64,000 nucleotides of DNA from Tremella fuciformis. Lineage: Eukaryota > Basidiomycota > Tremellomycetes > Tremellales > Tremellaceae. Below, piece by piece: positions 11,391 through 21,160 of the stretch; the stretch's first letter is position 1; every line of letters begins with the position of its first letter. The stretch covers positions 1,550,001 to 1,614,000 of the forward strand of contig CP136490.1 of assembly GCA_032768795.1 (NCBI GenBank), written 5' to 3'. The notes beneath the pieces were generated by a model. It worked only from the letters and a program-made list of their open reading frames with translations, ran no database searches and was not told where the DNA came from. Position numbers and translations under genes: made by a program.

Positions 11391-12323
11391 ATGGCGGCCG
11401 TCGCCTACTACACCTCGTACGCCTCGCCACCGTCCCCGAGCGAGTCCGAGGGCTCCTACCGCCGCGGAAGAGGACGCGAGACGACGCCCAAGCCGCTCGA
11501 GCACTTCCACCGCACCTCGCCGTCGCTCTCCCCGCCCGGCCTGCCGCGGCGGCGCACCTCGGGCGCCTCGTCGGCCTACGCGTCTTCGTCCACCGCGCCC
11601 ACCTCGCCCTCCCTCTCGTCCGAGCGCCGGCTGTCCACATCCAAGCCCTCGCTCACAGCACAAGACTTCAGCGCGCACCACCACCTCCCGCCGCCTGTCA
11701 CAGACGCCGCGAACGGCATCCCCACGCAGTCGGTGCTGTACCTCCCGCCGCTGCTGTCGCCACTGCCGCCCGACGTGCGGCACCGCCACGCGGCCAAGGA
11801 GCTGAGCGACGCCGTGCTCGCCAACTTTGAGACGCGCCTGCCGCATATCGACCCGGCGAGCCTGGCGCTGCACGAGGCGCTGCACCACTTCCAGCCGCGC
11901 GCGCACTACGCGCGCGTGCCGTACGACGAGGCGTTCAACTGGGACAGGCTGCTGCTGCCGTACGAGACGGACCGCGAGTGGTACTGTGTCGTCTTCCGCT
12001 CCCTGCGCCGCCCGTCGTCCGAGAGCCTCTCGCTCTATGCGGCGGACCGCGCCGCGCACGAGGAGGCAGTCAAGAATGGCGGCCTGGTCATGTACTGGTA
12101 CGGCGTCCCGGACGTCGTGACCGGCGAGAACCTCGCGACGTGCATCTGGCAGTCGAGGCGGCATGCCATCAACGCCATCTCGGGCCCGAAGCACCGCGAG
12201 GCGATGCGGCATGCCGCGGGCGCGTATGAGAAGTACGAGCTGGAGCGGTGGGTCTTGAGCAAGCGCGCGGGCGAGCTTGGTTTGAGGCTGAGGAAGTGGG
12301 AGGGCGGCGACGTGGGATGGTAG
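11391..12323 (+). CDS. UPF0643 family protein
   Basis: Single-exon gene of 310 residues. The C-terminal ~190 residues match the fungal UPF0643 family as I know it: REWYCVVFRSLRR, then AHEEAVKNGGLVMYWYG, ENLATCIWQSRRHAI and KYELERWVLSK in the expected order and spacing. Its function is not established. The first ~115 residues are Ser/Pro-rich and disordered, as in related proteins. There is no signal peptide; a soluble intracellular protein is likely. Codon use is very GC-rich in the third position compared with the orphan genes on both sides, which suggests strong expression or long residence in the genome. The start codon lies after an A/C-rich leader (CACACACACACC ATGG), a good fungal context. 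Confidence 0.85.
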   Translation: MAAVAYYTSYASPPSPSESEGSYRRGRGRETTPKPLEHFHRTSPSLSPPGLPRRRTSGASSAYASSSTAPTSPSLSSERRLSTSKPSLTAQDFSAHHHLPPPVTDAANGIPTQSVLYLPPLLSPLPPDVRHRHAAKELSDAVLANFETRLPHIDPASLALHEALHHFQPRAHYARVPYDEAFNWDRLLLPYETDREWYCVVFRSLRRPSSESLSLYAADRAAHEEAVKNGGLVMYWYGVPDVVTGENLATCIWQSRRHAINAISGPKHREAMRHAAGAYEKYELERWVLSKRAGELGLRLRKWEGGDVGW

Positions 12324-12759
12324 ACTGGAGCAGACAACGCATTGTAGATTGTACACATACATTTTTCATACAGCACAAAATCCCAGCGGGACTTACGATA
12401 TCATGATGACCATGCACATAGCACTGAGCAGACCTCCCACCGGAACAGCCATCGATTAGTTAGAAAACAAGGGAACCTGTGAGGTGTGGTGAGGTGCACT
12501 TTGATCTTCGACATTGGCCTTGTCACCAGTCCCATCATGTACCAGCACGATGCCTGCATCATGCCTGTCACGCGCCGCGCGACGACCTATATAGCTACAA
12601 GCTATGTGAGCAGCAAAGCATCAAGCTCCAACTGCGTGATCTATTCGGTGTACGACATGTGTGTTCGAGCTACTCTTTGGCCTCCAGGGCCAGAACGAGT
12701 GGAGGTTTGCGCCATTAGGCCGAAGACGGGACAGTGCAGCCGTCGCAAGTCCTGCGAGA

Positions 12760-13923
12760 TTAGCTGGAATGATGAAGACAAGGTGGAACTATTGACCAGT
12801 CCATGTCGAACGTGCCGTCGCTGGTGGGGTAGCCGAACGAGTCCCAAAGTCCAGTAGACATGTCGATGGAGTTGACGGTGTCGCAAGTCCTATGATATCA
12901 GTGCCTGTATGAATTCGATGGTCACAATACTTACGGGCACTCGTCCTGGATGGTAGCGCTGACGGTGACGCCGTTTGCAGCAGTGATGGAAACGGTCTTG
13001 CCGCAGTTCTCGCCGCTGCCGTACCACTCGGGCCTGACCGCGATCAGGTAGGTCGAGTCCGAGTTGTAGTTACCGCATGCGCTGCGAGTCAGCAAGGAAT
13101 GCAGTCCGAAAGAGACATGAGCTCACCCGGCGTTGCCATTCTGCGTGAAGTAGGTGGCGATACCAGAGTAGCTGCCAGAGCTGCCGGTGGAGGATGAGGC
13201 CGGGGCGGACGACGAAGTCGATGTGGCGGTCCAGGTCTCCGATTCGGCGGAGGAGGTGACGGTAGCGGTGGTCCAGTCGTCCGAGGATGTCGAGGAAGAC
13301 TCGGCAGCGGCCGCAGAAGACGAGTGGTGGTGGGACGAGCGGTGGTGGCCCGAGTAGCCAGCGGCGGCTTGGACCTCGGCCTCGAGGGTGGTAGTCGAGG
13401 AGGCGGTGACGGTGGCGGAAGCGGTGGTCCAGGCCTCGGTCGAGGTGGCGGAGGCGGTCACGCTCGAGGTGTACTCGTCGTCATCGTCGTCGGTGTAGAC
13501 CGACTCGTAGCCCTCGGGGCAGGTCTCCTCCTCGTCATCGTCGTCGTCGTCGCACTCGTCCTCCTCCTCTTCCTCCTCGCTGGAAGCGCCCTGGCTAGAC
13601 CAGTAGCCAGTGACGTTGGTCGCCGTCGCGTTGGCGAAGCAAGTGGAGTTGAGGGAAGACGATGCGTTGTAGAGGTCGGTGGAATTGAAGAGCTCGGTGC
13701 AGTTGATGGGTGCCGAGCTGTTGAACGCCGCGACAGTCGAGTTGAACTCTGGCACCGACGACTCGTCGTCCGAGGCCGCACGGCGGATTCCTCGGAAGGT
13801 GTGGTCACGTCGGGCAGCGAGACGAGCGGGCAGGTGGCCCTCGGTAGCGAGGACGGGGGCGGCAGCGACGTTGACGCCAGCCAGGGCGACAGCGGCGAGG
13901 GAGACGGCGAATGTGCGCATCAT
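12760..13923 (-). CDS. Secreted double-psi beta-barrel (RlpA/barwin-like) protein
   Basis: Predicted extracellular or cell-wall protein. It starts MMRTFAVSLAAVALAGVNVAAA, a clear signal peptide, followed by a region with several N-glycosylation sequons (NST, NSS, NCT), an almost pure acidic block between two cysteines (about residues 115-135), a Ser/Thr-rich linker and a His-rich patch (GHHRSSHHHSSS). The C-terminal domain is a double-psi beta-barrel: IATYFTQNGNAGACGN, TYLIAVRPEWYG, CGKTVSI, ATIQDECPTCD, then SIDMSTGLWDSFG. This order is typical of fungal RlpA-like/expansin-related proteins. Two introns (13082-13126 and 12890-12934) fall in the barrel domain. The Asp of DECP and Cys pairs are present. 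The binding partner is unknown; cell-wall polysaccharide is likely by family. Confidence 0.85.
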
Positions 13924-14832
13924 GTCTGTTTTGTGTTTTGTGTTTCGGTCGGTATGTCGTGGAACGAGGTCGTGAGCGGTTCGTCGATGCAACGAGTGAG
14001 TGTGGGGACGGTGGTGGACCGTTTACCTGTGAGTGTCGAGGCGGTGTCGAGCGTCGAGGCGGTGTCGGATGTCGATGGTCGAGGTGTCGAGTGTCGAGAG
14101 TGTCGAGGTCGGGGAGGGGGGGCTGAAAGAGTGTCGAGGTGTATAAGAAGCGAGGTCGAGGTGAGGATGAGAAGAGAAAGAGAAAGACGAGGCGTTCTGG
14201 GGTGATTACAATTCGCAGTCTTTCGGCCCTGCTGCCTCGGTCCCGGGACCCCTTTGTGAATCCCTTCCCAACCCCCTTCCACTTCGGCCAGGAACGCTCA
14301 TCAGCCCATGCATGACCACTGCTCTGCTCTGCTCATGCATGCCGCACTCGTCCAGTCCAGTCTGATACATGTTCGCAGCTTTGTTGGCTGGCTTCTGGAC
14401 CGCGGCACAGCACGCGCAGTTCCGAGCTAACGAGTGGTAAAGTCTGGAACAGTAAAGGATATTCAGGGGCACAAAAAGGGGGCAAAAGACATGAAACGCC
14501 CCGAAAGGGGAATCCTTGTGCGTAATTCAGGGACCATCAATCATCAAAGGACGCGTCCGAGCAGCGACTACGCGTCTCAGCCTCATTATGAAGCAATGGC
14601 TGTCAGATCAGTACGAGGTGAGCTGGACGAGAATGCGTCGCAGATGTATGTACATGTGTCCGCGGCTATGTTCTCGGTTGCCCATCTCTTCGGCGTCCCA
14701 TCAAGCCATGTATTCATGAGACTGACGTAAGTGTAAAGACGGACGTCGCGTGTCCGAGCCTCCGATCATCACCCCCTTTTTCCCTGGCGCTCGCCATTGA
14801 CCAGACCATTCTCAAATCATTACCAACCCTCG
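13924..14832. other. Divergent promoter region with repeat cluster
   Basis: Separates the minus-strand DPBB gene from SUB1/PC4 on the plus strand. It contains the GTGTCGAG repeat cluster (14033-14138) and otherwise no recognisable gene. Confidence 0.45.
14033..14138. repeat. Cluster of GTGTCGAG direct repeats
   Basis: Six exact copies of GTGTCGAG (starting near 14033, 14044, 14084, 14091, 14100 and 14131) and several one-mismatch variants occur within 106 bp. They lie 110-215 bp upstream of the minus-strand DPBB gene start. In that gene's sense direction the unit reads CTCGACAC. It could be a transcription-factor site array or a simple degenerate tandem repeat. Confidence 0.65.
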
Positions 14833-15383
14833 ATGGTCAAGCACAAGCGAGTGCCCGACTCGGAGGAAGAAGAGGTGTGTGTGGAGCGGCCCTCAGCTCG
14901 AATAGGGCTGATGACGACAGCCGGCGGTCAAGGAAGAAGTGGGGGGCCATGCAGATGCCGCCGACCCGCCGAGCAAGAAGAGCCGACCTAGCTCGAGCAC
15001 CGCAGTGGAAGTGAAGCAAAATGACGATGGAAAGCCTTACATCGAGGTGCGACCGAGAGGACAAGACTGGGGTCTCAGAGGAAGCAGGCTGACCCGCAGT
15101 TGTCGGACTGGCGGCGGCTGACGATATCCAACTACAAGGGCAAGACGCTGGTGGATATCCGGGAGGTGGGCGTGGTGAATGTCTGCGTGAAAGTGGGCTG
15201 ATGGCAGTACTACAAGGACAAGAGCTCGGGGGAGATGAAGCCCGGTTCCAAGGGCATCAGCTTGACGACTGAGCAGGTGGGCTGCGGTGGTGCGCGAATA
15301 CGAGCGGGAGGCTCACGACCTAGTGGGCTAAGGTCAAGCACAACCTCGACGTTGTCGATCAGATGATGGCCGATTCGGAATAA
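14833..15383 (+). CDS. SUB1: Transcriptional coactivator PC4/Sub1
   Basis: Nuclear single-stranded-DNA-binding coactivator of RNA polymerase II. Five exons (14833-14874, 14921-15046, 15100-15165, 15208-15276, 15324-15383) give a protein of about 120 residues. The acidic/Ser N-terminus (MVKHKRVPDSEEEE) precedes a Lys/Ser-rich linker and the PC4 domain: LSDWRRLTISNYKGKTLVDI, then YYKDKSSGEMKPGSKGISL and EQWAKVKHNLDVV. These are the core beta-sheet and closing helix of the family and include the usual basic DNA-contact residues. The acceptor of exon 2 could be 12 nt further downstream without change of frame. Size and architecture match fungal Sub1 orthologues. It is transcribed divergently from the DPBB gene. 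Confidence 0.93.
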
Positions 15384-15974
15384 GCTACGCGCCCTCGCCT
15401 AGGCGTTGTATACAAGGTGGCCCAAGAGGCTGTAGCATCAGGCTGGACAGAGAGAGGGTATGCTCCTGTCGCCCAAATCGTCCAAGATGCCCTGTGCAAT
15501 GATTATTCCCTATACGGATCCTACATGCATACGCCATATCTCATCCGGCCTCGCTGCATCTCGTCGCAGTCGAACAGCCACGCACTGCACGGTTTAAAAC
15601 TTCTCTTAACTCGTCCTGGCTCACAGCACCTACGATCTTGTCGGCTGGCTGTGTGGTCTGCGGACCATGTAGCGAGGTTCCATCAGCGAATGCCGAGAAA
15701 CGGAGGTCGCATGACATTCAGGCCGGTGTGTGCTTTTGGAAGACCTTGGTATAACTATCTGGCTGGATGCGCCACTACGGTCCATGGCTCTGAGCTGCAT
15801 ATGCGGAGAGAACGAGAGCTGGCGCGGCAACGTCTCCTTCTCGATCTGATAACCCCATGTGAGCATTCAGTGAGAGGGAGCCGAATGCATGGCACAGGCA
15901 GTCTTAGGGCGTTGACCCACTATGGACAATTCACACCTTACAATGAGAGAAGAGCTAGTATACTCCACTCTGCC
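15384..15974. other. Convergent intergenic region
   Basis: Lies between the 3' ends of SUB1 (plus) and the orphan gene at 15975 (minus). An open frame on the plus strand (15417-16184) runs through here but overlaps the minus-strand gene and has no protein-like features, so it is not called. Confidence 0.4.
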
Positions 15975-16913
15975 TCAGACAGCGATGACAAATGGGGTTC
16001 CGAAGGACCACCTGCTAAGAAAGTCATCATCGACGCTGTAACCGGAACAGCTTTGACCGTAATTGGCTTTGTTGGACAAAGGTATCAAGCGCGGCATCGA
16101 GAACTGATACGAGTTGGTACCGTCATCAGCGGTATAGTTTGCGTCTTCGGTAGACTTTGCCGCAAGAGACGGAGGCGGGGGTAGCAGTATGACTCTCTTG
16201 GACTGGGATCTAAGGCGTTCTCTTTTGGTCGGAGGCCTTGGCACGTCCTCGGGAGGGAACTCGGTGAAGACCTGCGGTTCTTTGCGCAGGCATGAACGCG
16301 CCGGCACTGCGTCCGTACTCGGCAGGTCCTCCTTCTTTCGGAACGCAGCCACAGACTCGTCTTTCCACCCTGGCGTCGCAAGGGACCCATAGCAAGGTTT
16401 GGACGCGAAGCCCAGCACGCTAGGTTCGCCGAATGTGACCGTCTTCTTGGGCGGGGTGAGATCGTGGAGGGTATCGCCATCGTGGCTGCTCTTCTTCTCG
16501 GTGTGGGTGGTGTCCTCGGTAGTCGAGAAGTGGCTCGGTGGCGTGTGCCAGCTCCAGGTTGAGGTGTCGAAGAGAGGCACTTGCTCCTCCTCGCTGTCAT
16601 CGCCATCGTCATCGCCGTGGTCGGGACCGTCGTCAGGGACGAGTTCGGGGAGTTCGTCTGGCAGGGGATTATCCCCTGCACCCGTTCCGCCTGAGAAGGC
16701 GGTGGCATCACGGTCCGGAGCGACCGGTGACTCCTCGGATGCCTCAATTGGGAACGAGGCGGAAAGATCAGGCGATTCGGCGATCGACGCCTCAACGGTT
16801 GTCGTGGGCGATGAGGCGAAATCTGTTTCGGGCAAAGTCCGAATGTCCATATCGGTCACATAGTCTGCATGTTCAGCGCCAGGGGGTAATGTGGACTGGT
16901 CGTCTGAGGTCAT
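15975..16913 (-). CDS. Hypothetical disordered protein with KTVTF motif
   Basis: Single-exon ORF of 312 residues, not recognised. The first half is acidic and Ser/Thr/Pro-rich (for example DDGDDSEEEQ). The middle has PPKKTVTFGE, which matches the protein phosphatase 1 docking pattern (R/K)xVxF, followed by GSLATPGWKDESVAAFRKK. Later segments include SCLRKEPQVF and a basic patch KRERLRSQSKR. No signal peptide or membrane helix is seen. The gene on the same strand at 19376 carries a similar APKHVTFNEE stretch, so the two may share a partner or ancestry; this is inference from short motifs only. No intron was needed. Confidence 0.6.
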   Translation of the reverse strand: MTSDDQSTLPPGAEHADYVTDMDIRTLPETDFASSPTTTVEASIAESPDLSASFPIEASEESPVAPDRDATAFSGGTGAGDNPLPDELPELVPDDGPDHGDDDGDDSEEEQVPLFDTSTWSWHTPPSHFSTTEDTTHTEKKSSHDGDTLHDLTPPKKTVTFGEPSVLGFASKPCYGSLATPGWKDESVAAFRKKEDLPSTDAVPARSCLRKEPQVFTEFPPEDVPRPPTKRERLRSQSKRVILLPPPPSLAAKSTEDANYTADDGTNSYQFSMPRLIPLSNKANYGQSCSGYSVDDDFLSRWSFGTPFVIAV

Positions 16914-17893
16914 TTGAGCCGACTGCCGAGCGTGGGTCGAACTTAAGACAATCGCTGTTGAGTATGAGCTACCGTGAAGTTTTGGGCCGTGTCTGCTGCT
17001 CCGTGCGAGTTGTCAGGTTGATGAGTGATTGTCAGTGAAAGTGAGCGAGAAAGTACGAAGTTGACTGAGAGAGACAGACGATTAGATGATTCTAGCTGGT
17101 GGCAAGACCCCACGGAGCACGGCGTTTTGGCTATCCTTTCAGCCGAGAGCTCTCCTTTTAAAGAGAGTCTTGCAAATCGTCATTTCATAACCCCATTGCA
17201 AAACCCAATAGCCCTCTAGGAGTCTGCTTGCACTGTGGCGCCACTTTCACTATATCTGAAGGTATTATGCACTGTTGGGTCGGGTGGCAGATGATGAGAC
17301 AGGCGAGTGCGCACGGATTTCGTGGGAGGCTCCCGCCGGGAGGGGGGGGGGGGGGGGACTGTACAGGCTCGCTGTTGAGAAACAAGACTGCCTGATCTCT
17401 GCGATCCAGTCGTCGTGTATTGCTACAGAGCCTGATGGACACAAGACATCACCAGTGATGGAATTGTTGTATCGACGTCTCTTCACTTTCTGAGCGATGG
17501 CGTTGAGCTTTTGTTTGGCAGTAGAGGTAATGCTTCTTCTCCCTAATTAGACACTGTGTAGTTCCAGGCTGGCCGCCGCCAGGTTTCTGCAAGAGTGAGA
17601 TGTTCCGTGCGAGTCAACCCATGTGAGGCGTGCTCGTTGACAGCTCTGGTGATCCTGAAGCGCAACCAAAGGCGGAGAAAAATTGCCCTGCTGAAACCCG
17701 ACCGACAAGACGACGGGATGCGCAATGTAGCTCCAGATAGTGACTGACACCGGAGAAAGACGGATATGTGGAAATATAGCATGCATACAGCATAAGAAGT
17801 CAAACAGCAGAGACGTGGTATGTACATAATTAATGGTAAAAGGCGACATAGTCGAGCGGCATTGGCGTTGCTTGTTCAGAGACTGGCCTGCTG
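16914..17893. other. Intergenic region with G homopolymer
   Basis: About 980 bp between two minus-strand orphan genes. It holds a run of 16 G at 17342-17357 and no convincing gene. Confidence 0.4.
17342..17357 (+). repeat. Homopolymer of 16 G
   Basis: An uninterrupted run of 16 G follows CCGCCGGGA. Such runs are prone to length variation and sequencing error, and could form a quadruplex. Confidence 0.85.
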
Positions 17894-18547
17894 TCAAGCT
17901 GATTGAGCTGGCTCGGTTGAGACCGTGCAAACACTTTCTTCCTCAGGATCGCCCTCTTCACCGCTGACTGACGAATCTTGCTGGAGAGATTCGACGACGG
18001 CCCGGGCCCGCCGTTCAGCGGATTCAGCGGCAAGGAGTGTCTTCAGGTGTTCCGGGCCAATTGTCCCAGGAAAGGTGGCAGTTTTCCGCCGCATGGCTCC
18101 ACCTTTCGGGGGTGTAGCGTCTTTGCCAGGCGGCTTGAATTTTCTCTTGTCTGCGTCTTCGTGGACATACGGCTTGGGACCGTCGTAGCTACTGGGTGTT
18201 GGATCAGAATTTCGACGGAATTTGAACGACCCGTCCAGATTAGCAGTCAGTGGACTGGAGGGCCTGCCCAATTTGGATAATCCATCCAGGTCCCAAGGTC
18301 GCTTGCAGATTTCTTTCCAGGCGGAATCGACAGGAGCGGTGTCACCATCGCCATCGTCGGTATCATCATTGTTCAATGTTGAGCCGCTGAGCGACTCTTC
18401 TTCATCACCCATTTCATCGGGCAGAGGCGGAAACCCCTCGAGCACATGGTTATCCAGACTGGAAGGGTCTGTGCCACAAGTACGGGTAGTGGTGACAATG
18501 TCACTTTCATCACACGGAGCCGCTGTTGTGTCCTGTCCAGTGCTCAT
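17894..18547 (-). CDS. Hypothetical disordered protein
   Basis: Single-exon ORF of 217 residues, not recognised. The N-terminal half is acidic (GDEEESLSGSTLNNDDTDDG). A basic middle section (ADKRKFKPPGKDATPPKGG, then MRRKTATFPG) is followed by a likely helix (PEHLKTLLAAESAERRARAV) and an acidic tail. It lies between two other minus-strand orphan genes of similar composition, but I see no alignable similarity beyond composition. There is no signal peptide or transmembrane segment. Codon use is mixed rather than strongly GC3-biased, as in its orphan neighbours. Confidence 0.55.
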   Translation of the reverse strand: MSTGQDTTAAPCDESDIVTTTRTCGTDPSSLDNHVLEGFPPLPDEMGDEEESLSGSTLNNDDTDDGDGDTAPVDSAWKEICKRPWDLDGLSKLGRPSSPLTANLDGSFKFRRNSDPTPSSYDGPKPYVHEDADKRKFKPPGKDATPPKGGAMRRKTATFPGTIGPEHLKTLLAAESAERRARAVVESLQQDSSVSGEEGDPEEESVCTVSTEPAQSA

Positions 18548-19375
18548 TGTTGAAAAGTTGCCGAGAGGACTTGATCAGTGGGCGCTTATAGCAAGACTTG
18601 GCCGCAGGGGCTTGTCACGGATTTGGGGATCGTCAAGGGGTGAGATATATCGATGGCCTCGATCAGCGCGGGAGGGTGGCGAAGGCTGTAGAAAGTCGAG
18701 GCCATCGTTTGTAGTTTGGGCAGTCCTTACAGCGCCGGTAGCTCCTTTCATGCTCATCCTGAAAAGACGTTCAAAAAAGAAGTCTTGGGAGTCTAGACTG
18801 TGTAGGGTAAGGTTGTGGCGTCCTGCTGCTACTCGTGTCCTTAGCAAGCAACTTCAGACACCTAACAGCACTACTCAGCTCACCGACGCTTTCAGACACA
18901 CAGGAGGTACATATGGCTGACACTACTACGATGGCGCCACTCTCTGCACTTCGTGTCAAAATTGACCAGGAATGTTCCCATATGAGTTTCTTGACTACGG
19001 AGATCCCAATGAGCTGCATGACGTAAACGGGTACAGGTGATATTGTGCAGTAAGAATGACACAAAAGAGTAACCTGACCGGCAGCTGGAAGCACTCAAGT
19101 CGAACCGTGAAGGGGCAGCTTGTCCCGCAATGTTCTGTGCGGTGTCCCAGATCACGCCCGAGGGTTTTAGACTTTGGGTGTCACCACCCCAGCCATTCGC
19201 GGGTGGCAAAAATTACACAAGAACCACTGAACGTGTCAGGGGAAACAATATGGGGCCAACATCACACATATTCGCCTTTGACTGGGTGGGATGCACAATT
19301 GCGCCAGGTGAGCGACGCTGCAACCTCCTCAGTATTTGCTCTGAGGTGAATTTGCCGGAAATTCTTGACCGCATG
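18548..19375. other. Intergenic region
   Basis: About 830 bp with no gene, RNA or repeat that I can support; the short ORFs lack protein-like composition. Confidence 0.4.
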
Positions 19376-20668
19376 TCAAACCCGAACCTTGGTCTCACGA
19401 GTGACCAGCCGCCTGTGGTTGCCCAGCTTGTATTCGGTCTCTCGCTCGTGAATCGTGATATTCCGGTTTCGATGAGGAGCACTCGTTGCTTGACTGCGCC
19501 AGCCCGTGAGGCCGAGAGCTGGGTCGCTCCAAATGCTGTGCGCTCGAGTATCTGCAGGGGAGCTTGTCTTTGGGGGATCAGGGTGATACAAATCATACAG
19601 ACTCTTGCTCAGAGCGGCATCATCCTTGTCGGACCAGGACGGAAGGAAAGGGTTCTTGCACTGTTCATCACGCAGAGCGGCCCGCGCACTCTGCCCGTAG
19701 AGAACCATGTCTGACATGCTAGTTTCGTAGGACGAGTCCGGCGTGTCCTTTTGCCGCGAATCCGGCGGCCCTATGGGCATCTTAAAGCATTTTGGCACTT
19801 GGTCTCTGAAGGTCGTCTCGGTCGGAGGTGGATCCGAAACCGAAGTCACGAACGCTTTGGGGATGTTCTCAGGGCCAGTTGGCTGACTCGTGCGTGCGTC
19901 AGAATTCCTACTCGTTGAGAACTGGGTCTCATCCAAGCTGTTCCAGGAAAAGTTGCTGAAGGTGTACGGCTTGCTCTCCTCATTGAATGTGACATGCTTG
20001 GGAGCTGGAAAGTTTGGTTCCTGTTGGGAAGGGTACGTACTTTGCCAGGTATCGAGCTTGCCATTCGATGTGACTGGGGACGCTGATGTGAATGGTCTGA
20101 ACGGGAATGTCCAGTACGACGATGCTGGAAGCGACGATGTCCGTGCCCACGGTACGGTACCGCCCCACGAATCCGTCACTGGAGGCGCAGTAAAGAGTTT
20201 GTCTTCAGTCCCGCCAGCTGTAGGGGCCCAATGTGAGTCTTGATCGACAAGGGTGTCACCGGAGTCGCAACGCATAAGGCTCGGCATGTCGCGGTCAGTG
20301 CGCTCTGTGATGCCCCTCGTATCGGCCTTCCTATTGTCAGCCGGCGCGCTGTCATCGATCTCTTCGATCCTCGGTGAATGGTATGACGCAAGTCCTGCAT
20401 TCGCCCCCGGGGCCACCTTGCTGTAGTATGCCTCGAGCCATTTGTTGTATGGAATGTGGCGGGTGATCCCACGGGCTACTGTGTCTCTCTGGCGATCGGT
20501 GGACTTATGGGTGTCTAAAGGGATAGACCAAGATCCGGAGCTGTCTGTCTCTTCAATAAACTTGGTCACGCGGGTCATACGGACCCTGGACTTCCCGCGA
20601 AGAGCTTGTCGGACGAGGTCAGCAACAAGACTGACCGTGCCGCCACCACTGCTGAGAGGGGGTTTCAT
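19376..20668 (-). CDS. Hypothetical protein with KHVTF motif
   Basis: Single-exon ORF of 430 residues, not recognised. The N-terminus (SLVADLVRQALRGKSRVRMT) may be helical and basic; the rest is polar, aromatic-rich (YWTFPFRPFTS, FSNFSWNSLDETQF) and probably disordered with short sticky motifs. APKHVTFNEE resembles a protein phosphatase 1 docking site and resembles PPKKTVTFGE of the gene at 15975. The C-terminal part has repeated W/S motifs (LPSWSDKDD, HSIWSDPALGL). No signal peptide or membrane segment. The length of the open frame supports a real gene; function cannot be assigned. Confidence 0.6.
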   Translation of the reverse strand: MKPPLSSGGGTVSLVADLVRQALRGKSRVRMTRVTKFIEETDSSGSWSIPLDTHKSTDRQRDTVARGITRHIPYNKWLEAYYSKVAPGANAGLASYHSPRIEEIDDSAPADNRKADTRGITERTDRDMPSLMRCDSGDTLVDQDSHWAPTAGGTEDKLFTAPPVTDSWGGTVPWARTSSLPASSYWTFPFRPFTSASPVTSNGKLDTWQSTYPSQQEPNFPAPKHVTFNEESKPYTFSNFSWNSLDETQFSTSRNSDARTSQPTGPENIPKAFVTSVSDPPPTETTFRDQVPKCFKMPIGPPDSRQKDTPDSSYETSMSDMVLYGQSARAALRDEQCKNPFLPSWSDKDDAALSKSLYDLYHPDPPKTSSPADTRAHSIWSDPALGLTGWRSQATSAPHRNRNITIHERETEYKLGNHRRLVTRETKVRV

Positions 20669-21160
20669 GACTGACCAGGCGATGATTGAGTCGGTAGGTG
20701 TGTTATTGAGCCGACGGCCTATGGGCGGTTAAGTGTTAATTCGAGGCAATATGAAGCGGCAGCGAACGGGGGGATAATCCGGCGGTTGTCAGTAGATATA
20801 ACTTGCCACCCCACCTCAGGGGGAGAAGAGCAGGCGGGTGGGGCAGGCGGGTGGGGTTTGCAGGAGACCCGCAGATCTTAACCCGACTCGTCACAGTGCT
20901 GCTTGGGTCTGAACATCCTTTCACACCGTCTTCTGGGATCTTTGACGTTTCTTGGAGCTCTTGAAGCGAAGGCTGTGCAGTGTCGTCATGCATGAAGCAG
21001 AGGGCGGGAGAGGAAGTATAGGTCTGGACTCACATGCCGCCATCGAAGCCTCCACACTTCTCCATGGACAACTGGACGTTCAGTCAAACGTGAGCCCCAA
21101 TAACCACCGCTGGAATACCCTAGAACCTCTTAGCACTCCTACAGTACATACACCATGATA
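20669..21160. other. Intergenic region
   Basis: About 490 bp between the start of the 19376 gene and the 3' end of the PI31-like gene, both on the minus strand. It contains a short GGTGGGGCAGGCGGGTGGGG stretch but no gene. Confidence 0.35.

Noticed and set aside
11028..12362. 444-codon ORF on the minus strand
   Set aside because: Antisense shadow of the UPF0643 gene; Arg/Val-rich translation without a domain.
13324..14205. 293-codon ORF on the plus strand
   Set aside because: Antisense of the acidic/Ser-rich DPBB gene; the translation is Gly/Val/Arg low complexity.
15417..16184. 255-codon ORF on the plus strand
   Set aside because: Overlaps the orphan gene at 15975 on the other strand and has no compositional or motif support.
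18960..19210. Possible tRNA suggested by a TCGAACC-like box
   Set aside because: No matching A box, acceptor stem or anticodon arm could be drawn on either strand.
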